A DNA stretch of 64,000 nt from Cyclobacterium xiamenense (lineage in GTDB: Bacteria; Bacteroidota; Bacteroidia; Cytophagales; Cyclobacteriaceae). Numbering within the stretch: the stretch's first letter is position 1; each line of letters begins with the position of its first letter. The translations under genes and the position numbers were made by a program. The notes beneath the pieces were generated by a model. It searched no databases and was not told where the DNA came from. It saw only the letters and a program-made list of their open reading frames with translations. Below are positions 60,293-64,000 of this stretch, one piece after another. The stretch covers positions 1-64,000 of the forward strand of contig NZ_WIOK01000026.1 in NCBI RefSeq assembly GCF_009467825.1, written 5' to 3'.

Positions 60293-60988
60293 TCATATCA
60301 TGCCTTCATCTGCGAAGCTAAAATAGCCAACATCTGTGAAAATAACATGATCCAATACCGGAAGCTCCAGATTTTTGCCCACCAGACAGAGTTTCTTGGT
60401 GAGGGTAATGTCAGCGGTAGAGGGCTTGAGGTTGCCTGAGGGATGATTGTGAACCAAAATCAACGCATTGGCGAGTAATTCGATCCCATATTTAAATATC
60501 AACTTGGGATCTGCGATGGTGGCCGCAGTCCCTCCCTGACTGATCAACTGCTTTTTGATGACCAGGTTGCTACGATTGAGAAAAAGTACATAAAAGTACT
60601 CTACGGTTTCGTCCTGCAGTTCCTGCCGCATCAGCCGGTAAACATCCGCAGAGGAAGAAATTTTGTCTTTTTTATGGGGATCTCCGTCTTTTCTGCGCCT
60701 GCCCAATTCCAGCGCGCTGACGATGCTGATGGCTTTGGCCTCTCCGATGCCCTTGAATTTTTTCAAGTCATTGACCGAGAGTTTGGCCAATTGGGCGAGG
60801 TCATGGTCTACACTCTTGAGGATATGCCGGGAAAGGTCCACGGCACTCAGGTGCTGGGTTCCCGAACCTATCAAAATGGCGATCAATTCTGCATCAGAAA
60901 GGTGGGATTTTCCTCTCAGAAGTAATTTCTCCCGGGGACGGTCTTCTTCCGCTAGCGCGGAAATGCGTATCGACTGGTAATTTTCCAT
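60293..60988 (-). CDS. radC: RadC-family JAB1/MPN protein
   Basis: A 231-residue protein. A helix-hairpin-helix region (LKKFKGIGEAKAISIVSALELGRR, about residues 66-90) is followed by a JAB/MPN domain with the metal motif HNHPSGNLKPS (about residue 180). RadC proteins were once linked to DNA repair, but their role is uncertain. I chose ATG 60988, as it gives the usual start (ENYQSIRISAL); the longer frame from 61030 is not supported. It is followed by the DUF1684 gene. Confidence 0.92.
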   Translation of the reverse strand: MENYQSIRISALAEEDRPREKLLLRGKSHLSDAELIAILIGSGTQHLSAVDLSRHILKSVDHDLAQLAKLSVNDLKKFKGIGEAKAISIVSALELGRRRKDGDPHKKDKISSSADVYRLMRQELQDETVEYFYVLFLNRSNLVIKKQLISQGGTAATIADPKLIFKYGIELLANALILVHNHPSGNLKPSTADITLTKKLCLVGKNLELPVLDHVIFTDVGYFSFADEGMI

Positions 60989-61091
60989 GGCAAAAAAAGT
61001 AACTGGAACATGGCCATCCACCCCTCGCATCTAAACCCAACTTCCCCGAAAGCGGTAGATAACCCGATAAAATTAAAAAAATAATTGACAT

Positions 61092-61126
61092 AAAAAAACC
61101 CTTACCTGTTTTTGGAGAAGGGTTTT
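61092..61126 (-). terminator. Terminator of rpsT
   Basis: A nine-base-pair stem (aaaaccctt / aagggtttt) with a 14-nt loop ends in a U-run on the minus strand. It is 28 nt after the rpsT stop codon. Confidence 0.85.
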
Positions 61127-61153
61127 ATGATGCGTGTACAAGTACCTGCCTCG

Positions 61154-61405
61154 TTAAAGAGAATTCACCAATTTGGTCAATTTTGATTTTTTATTGGAGG
61201 CATTGTTCTTGTGAATGACGTTTTTCTTAGCCAGTCTATCCAGCATGGAAGTTACCTGCTTCAATAATTCCTGCGCCTCGGATTTGTCTTCGGTATTTCT
61301 CAATCTCTTGATGAAGGTCCTGGTGGTTTTGGCCTGATACCTGTTTCTCAATCTTTTGGCTTCATTTGCACGAATTCTCTTTAAAGCCGATTTGTGATTT
61401 GCCAT
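61154..61405 (-). CDS. rpsT: 30S ribosomal protein S20
   Basis: An 83-residue ribosomal protein. The start MANHKSALKRIRANEAKRLRNRYQ and the tail NNASNKKSKLTKLVNSL are characteristic. It has its own promoter and terminator. Confidence 0.96.
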   Translation of the reverse strand: MANHKSALKRIRANEAKRLRNRYQAKTTRTFIKRLRNTEDKSEAQELLKQVTSMLDRLAKKNVIHKNNASNKKSKLTKLVNSL

Positions 61406-61450
61406 ATGCTTGCTATACGATTAACTAGTTTCCTGATTCTTTATGGACCG

Positions 61451-61480
61451 CAAATTTAACCGTTTAATTTATAAATACAA
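61451..61480 (-). promoter_or_regulatory. Bacteroidota promoter of rpsT
   Basis: TTG (61478-61480), a 19-nt spacer and TAAATTTG (61451-61458) on the minus strand. The -7 element ends 45 nt before the ATG. The match to consensus is full. Confidence 0.75.
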
Positions 61481-61563
61481 AACATTTTTCCAAATATAGG
61501 AACCGTGGACGCTGCATATTTCCCCGATTTTAAGTACTTTAGATCGGGTTTTCGTCTTAATTT

Positions 61564-62622
61564 ATGCGATCGGTAGTTTTGGTAATCGTTTTTCTACTTT
61601 CTTCCACGCGGCTTCCGGCTTGGGGTTTTTATGCGCATAAACTCATCAACCAGCAAGCGATCTTTTCGCTGCCCCCGGAGCTGATGGTGTTTTTCAAGCC
61701 TCAGGCGTCCTTTCTCCGGGAAAAGGCCGTAAACCCTGATCGGCGACGGTACGCGGTAAAAGGTGAGGCGGAGAAGCACTTCATCGATCTGGACGTATAC
61801 GGGGACAGTGCGCTGCAGGTATTGCCCCGCTACTGGCCCGATGCCGTGGCCCTTATTGGCGAGGACAGCCTGCGAAAATCAGGGATCGCTCCCTGGAGCA
61901 CCTACCGAACGTTTTTACAACTGGTTCGGGCATTTGAACGAAAGGAAGGAGAAAACATTCTCCGCCTGGCCGCAGACCTGGGGCACTACCTGGGAGACAT
62001 CCACGTTCCCCTGCACACCACCAAGAATTACAACGGTCAATTCACCGGTCAATACGGAATTCACGGGTTTTGGGAATCCCGCCTCCCGGAACTTTATGCG
62101 GAAAGCTACAACTTCTTTGTCGGTAAAGCCGAATACGTCAAGGATCCACAGCAGGCTATCTGGCACACCGTCGGCCAATCGCATGCCGCGCTGGACTCCG
62201 TGCTGGGGTTTGAAGCTGTTTTAAATAAACGATTTGCCGAAGACAAAAAGTACAGCTTCGAGGAACGCGGCGGCATCAATACCCGCGTGTATTCACGGGC
62301 CTACAGCGAGGCCTATCACCAAATGCTGGCCGGGCAGGTGGAACGACAAATGCGGAAAACCATAAAACTTATTGCCGACTTTTGGTACACCGCCTGGATT
62401 CTTGCGGGACAGCCTGATCTCGACGGTAGCACGCCCAATCTGCCAGAAAACGAAGACGAACCCGGGGCTCCTGCCGATCCTACGCTAAAAATACGGGACC
62501 ACGAGACCTTTTTCAGGAATCCACCAGCACATCTTTCGAGGAGTTTAAGTACGTATGTATGCTCCGCGCCAGCCGCTCGAACGTATTTCGAAAGACGTCC
62601 TCGTTTTCTTCCAATAGGGTGA
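61564..62622 (+). CDS. Zinc-dependent phospholipase C/S1-P1-nuclease-like secreted protein
   Basis: A 352-residue secreted protein with a signal peptide (VVLVIVFLLSSTRLPAWG). The zinc-site pattern of the S1/P1 nuclease and phospholipase C fold is visible: WGFYAHKLI at the mature start and HYLGDIHVPLHTTKNYNGQFTG in the middle, then HGFWESRLPEL. It is likely a phosphodiesterase acting on lipids or nucleic acids. The last 37 codons lie antisense to the end of the aminotransferase gene, so the true C-terminus may be near residue 315. Either the overlap is real or a frameshift has removed the original stop. Confidence 0.8.
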   Translation: MRSVVLVIVFLLSSTRLPAWGFYAHKLINQQAIFSLPPELMVFFKPQASFLREKAVNPDRRRYAVKGEAEKHFIDLDVYGDSALQVLPRYWPDAVALIGEDSLRKSGIAPWSTYRTFLQLVRAFERKEGENILRLAADLGHYLGDIHVPLHTTKNYNGQFTGQYGIHGFWESRLPELYAESYNFFVGKAEYVKDPQQAIWHTVGQSHAALDSVLGFEAVLNKRFAEDKKYSFEERGGINTRVYSRAYSEAYHQMLAGQVERQMRKTIKLIADFWYTAWILAGQPDLDGSTPNLPENEDEPGAPADPTLKIRDHETFFRNPPAHLSRSLSTYVCSAPAARTYFERRPRFLPIG

Positions 62623-63847
62623 CCCGAAACCCGCGTAACTCCGAACAAAAGGAACTAACAGGCACCACACAGATCCGCTCGGCCGCCAGTAGGTGATACA
62701 CAAACCGTTTGTCATGCGGCATTTCTTTTTCCTGAAGCCATTGGTCCAGGTGCTTTTGGACGCGGGCATCTGGAATGGGTAAAAACTGATTTTCGTCCAA
62801 TACCCCTTCTTCAAATATGATGGTGTTGTAAAAAGCCCCTTTGGTTTTATTGAATTTGATCCCCCGGACCTGGCCGAGTACCTCCTCCATGATGCGACTG
62901 CGGATACCGATGGCTGCATTGGCCGTCTTCCGGTATTCCCGATAAGCAGGGTGGCTCATGATTTTCGGAATAGCAAGTTGAGGAAGGGTGGTGGAGCAAA
63001 CCTCTATCATTTTGGCGTTTTCCAGGGTCGTGCATAATTTGGTAAACTCCTCCGACGTATGCTGGTTGTAAAACTCCATCCAGCCGCAGCGCGATCCGGG
63101 CCAGGGAAATTCCTTGGAAATTCCTTTGAGCGAAATACCGGGCAGGTCATTGCCCAGTATCTCTGCCAGGCTAATGGCCTCGTATCCATTGTAGGTGATG
63201 TTTTGGTAGATTTCGTCGGCAATCAGCAACAAGTTAAATTCCCTGGCAATTTCCACAAACCGATCCAATACCTCCCGGGGATACACCATCCCGGTGGGAT
63301 TATCCGGATTGATGATCAGGATACCCACGATCGAGTCATTGTACTTTACCTTATTGTACAGATCCTCCATATCCGGGTACCAGTTATTGTCCGGATCCAG
63401 GTTGTAGGTTAGGGGCCGGGTATTGGCGTGGGCTGCCTCTGCGGAGCTATGTGTAGAATAAGCCGGAGAGGGACCGATTATCCGCGCCGTTGGAATCAAA
63501 AACTGATACAACTTGGCGATGCCGTCACCCAGACCATTGAAGAATAAAATGTCTTCGGGACCAATTTGTACCCCTCCCTTTTGGTTGGTAAGGTTCGCCA
63601 AAAATCTACGGGTAGCCATCATCCCTTTGCTGTCGGCATACCCGTAAGTTTGATCCTCCTGCACCAGGCTACTTACGATTTCTTTCATCCACTCGGGGAT
63701 GGTATTGTTTTTTTGGATAGGGTCTCCGATGTTTTCCCAGGTAATGGGGTAGCCCAACTCCTCGATCATCCGGGCTTTTTTTACAATGCCCCTTATCTCG
63801 TAATTCAATTCTCCAGCGCCCGGACGCAATAACAATTGTCTCATCAT
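62513..63847 (-). CDS. PLP-dependent class I/II aminotransferase
   Basis: A 444-residue aminotransferase of the AlaC/AspC-like fold. The segment ISLKGISKEFPWPGSRCGW carries the PLP lysine and the conserved RxGW. Another feature is ILIINPDNPTGMVYPREVLD, with NPxNPTG. It probably transfers amino groups between amino acids and 2-oxo acids; the substrates cannot be read off. I chose ATG 63847 rather than 63895 because it removes a hydrophobic N-terminal extension. Its 3' end overlaps the phospholipase-like gene by 110 nt, tail to tail. Confidence 0.9.
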   Translation of the reverse strand: MMRQLLLRPGAGELNYEIRGIVKKARMIEELGYPITWENIGDPIQKNNTIPEWMKEIVSSLVQEDQTYGYADSKGMMATRRFLANLTNQKGGVQIGPEDILFFNGLGDGIAKLYQFLIPTARIIGPSPAYSTHSSAEAAHANTRPLTYNLDPDNNWYPDMEDLYNKVKYNDSIVGILIINPDNPTGMVYPREVLDRFVEIAREFNLLLIADEIYQNITYNGYEAISLAEILGNDLPGISLKGISKEFPWPGSRCGWMEFYNQHTSEEFTKLCTTLENAKMIEVCSTTLPQLAIPKIMSHPAYREYRKTANAAIGIRSRIMEEVLGQVRGIKFNKTKGAFYNTIIFEEGVLDENQFLPIPDARVQKHLDQWLQEKEMPHDKRFVYHLLAAERICVVPVSSFCSELRGFRVTLLEENEDVFRNTFERLARSIHTYLNSSKDVLVDS

Positions 63848-63915
63848 AACTTTCCCGAAAAGGTACAAACCAGACACAAAGAAACAAAAAAGCAAAACAA
63901 CCTGTATCCCGATAC

Positions 63916-63957
63916 AAAAAAAAAGCGGATGGCCTCAAAGGGCTTACCGCTTTTTTT
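63916..63957. terminator. Bidirectional terminator near the window end
   Basis: An eleven-base-pair stem (aaaaaaagcgg / ccgcttttttt) with an 18-nt loop has A/T tracts on both sides. It would end a gene beyond the window's right edge (minus strand), upstream of the aminotransferase gene. Confidence 0.8.
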
Positions 63958-64000
63958 GGTAGCAAGATTCGGGGAACCCTCCGGGAAGCCTTTTTGCTGA

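Noticed and set aside
1-64000. tRNA, rRNA or CRISPR arrays
   Set aside because: Reading both strands I saw no tRNA-like T-loop and acceptor pairing, no rRNA-like stretch and no regularly spaced direct repeats. The gttcgaacc-like string at 56671 lies within zapA and has no matching arms.

Overview
The window looks like a chromosomal segment of a Bacteroidota bacterium, probably Cytophagales and Cyclobacteriaceae-like. The evidence is a set of lineage-typical genes (GlmU-like sugar-phosphate nucleotidyltransferase, DUF4293, two DUF4221-like lipoproteins, RNase Y next to zapA and pheT), promoters of the Bacteroidota type (TTG, about 20 nt, TAnnTTTG) and a general lack of Shine-Dalgarno sequences. 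The lineage is inferred from gene content only; there is no rRNA in the window.

Region 1 (about 200-2870) is a complete IS21-family element with istA and istB on the minus strand, imperfect terminal inverted repeats and multiple internal end repeats. Region 2 (3020-21869, all minus strand) is a Wzx/Wzy-type exopolysaccharide or capsule locus. Two tandem priming sugar transferases, each with its own near-identical promoter, are followed by Wza, Wzc (BY-kinase), Wzx, an acyltransferase, Wzy, several glycosyltransferases, a PssD/PssE pair, a Gfo/Idh oxidoreductase and an aldo-keto-reductase-like protein. No nucleotide-sugar synthesis genes lie in the locus. The IS21 element sits directly beyond its last gene.

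Region 3 (22112-44920) is mostly housekeeping: hemE, two tandem collagen-like lipoproteins, two MsbA-like ABC exporters, truA, a trans-sulfuration enzyme, a bactofilin, yifB, a Wzi-like outer-membrane protein, rpmE type B, a GlmU-like enzyme, holB, and a tightly overlapping chain of RimB-like protease, rimK, hemC, a cyclophilin lipoprotein and an RmlD-like reductase, then an NSS-family sodium symporter.

Region 4 (45050-46649) is the most unusual: a two-gene minus-strand operon encoding an actin-like ATPase and a bactofilin. In the actin-like protein the phosphate-1 loop (D-L-G-N-S-S-T), which opens every normal actin/Hsp70 fold, lies at the extreme C-terminus, and the N-terminus begins where the segment after that loop would be. 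This is what a natural circular permutation would look like. The pairing with a bactofilin suggests a two-component cytoskeletal system.

Region 5 (47033-63847) holds an outer-membrane barrel protein, an HMA-AraC fusion regulator, an operon of an RND transporter flanked by two propeller-like lipoproteins, rny, zapA, a coiled-coil protein, pheT, a DUF1684 protein, radC and rpsT. It ends with a zinc-dependent phospholipase-C-like protein whose 3' end overlaps, tail to tail, a PLP aminotransferase.
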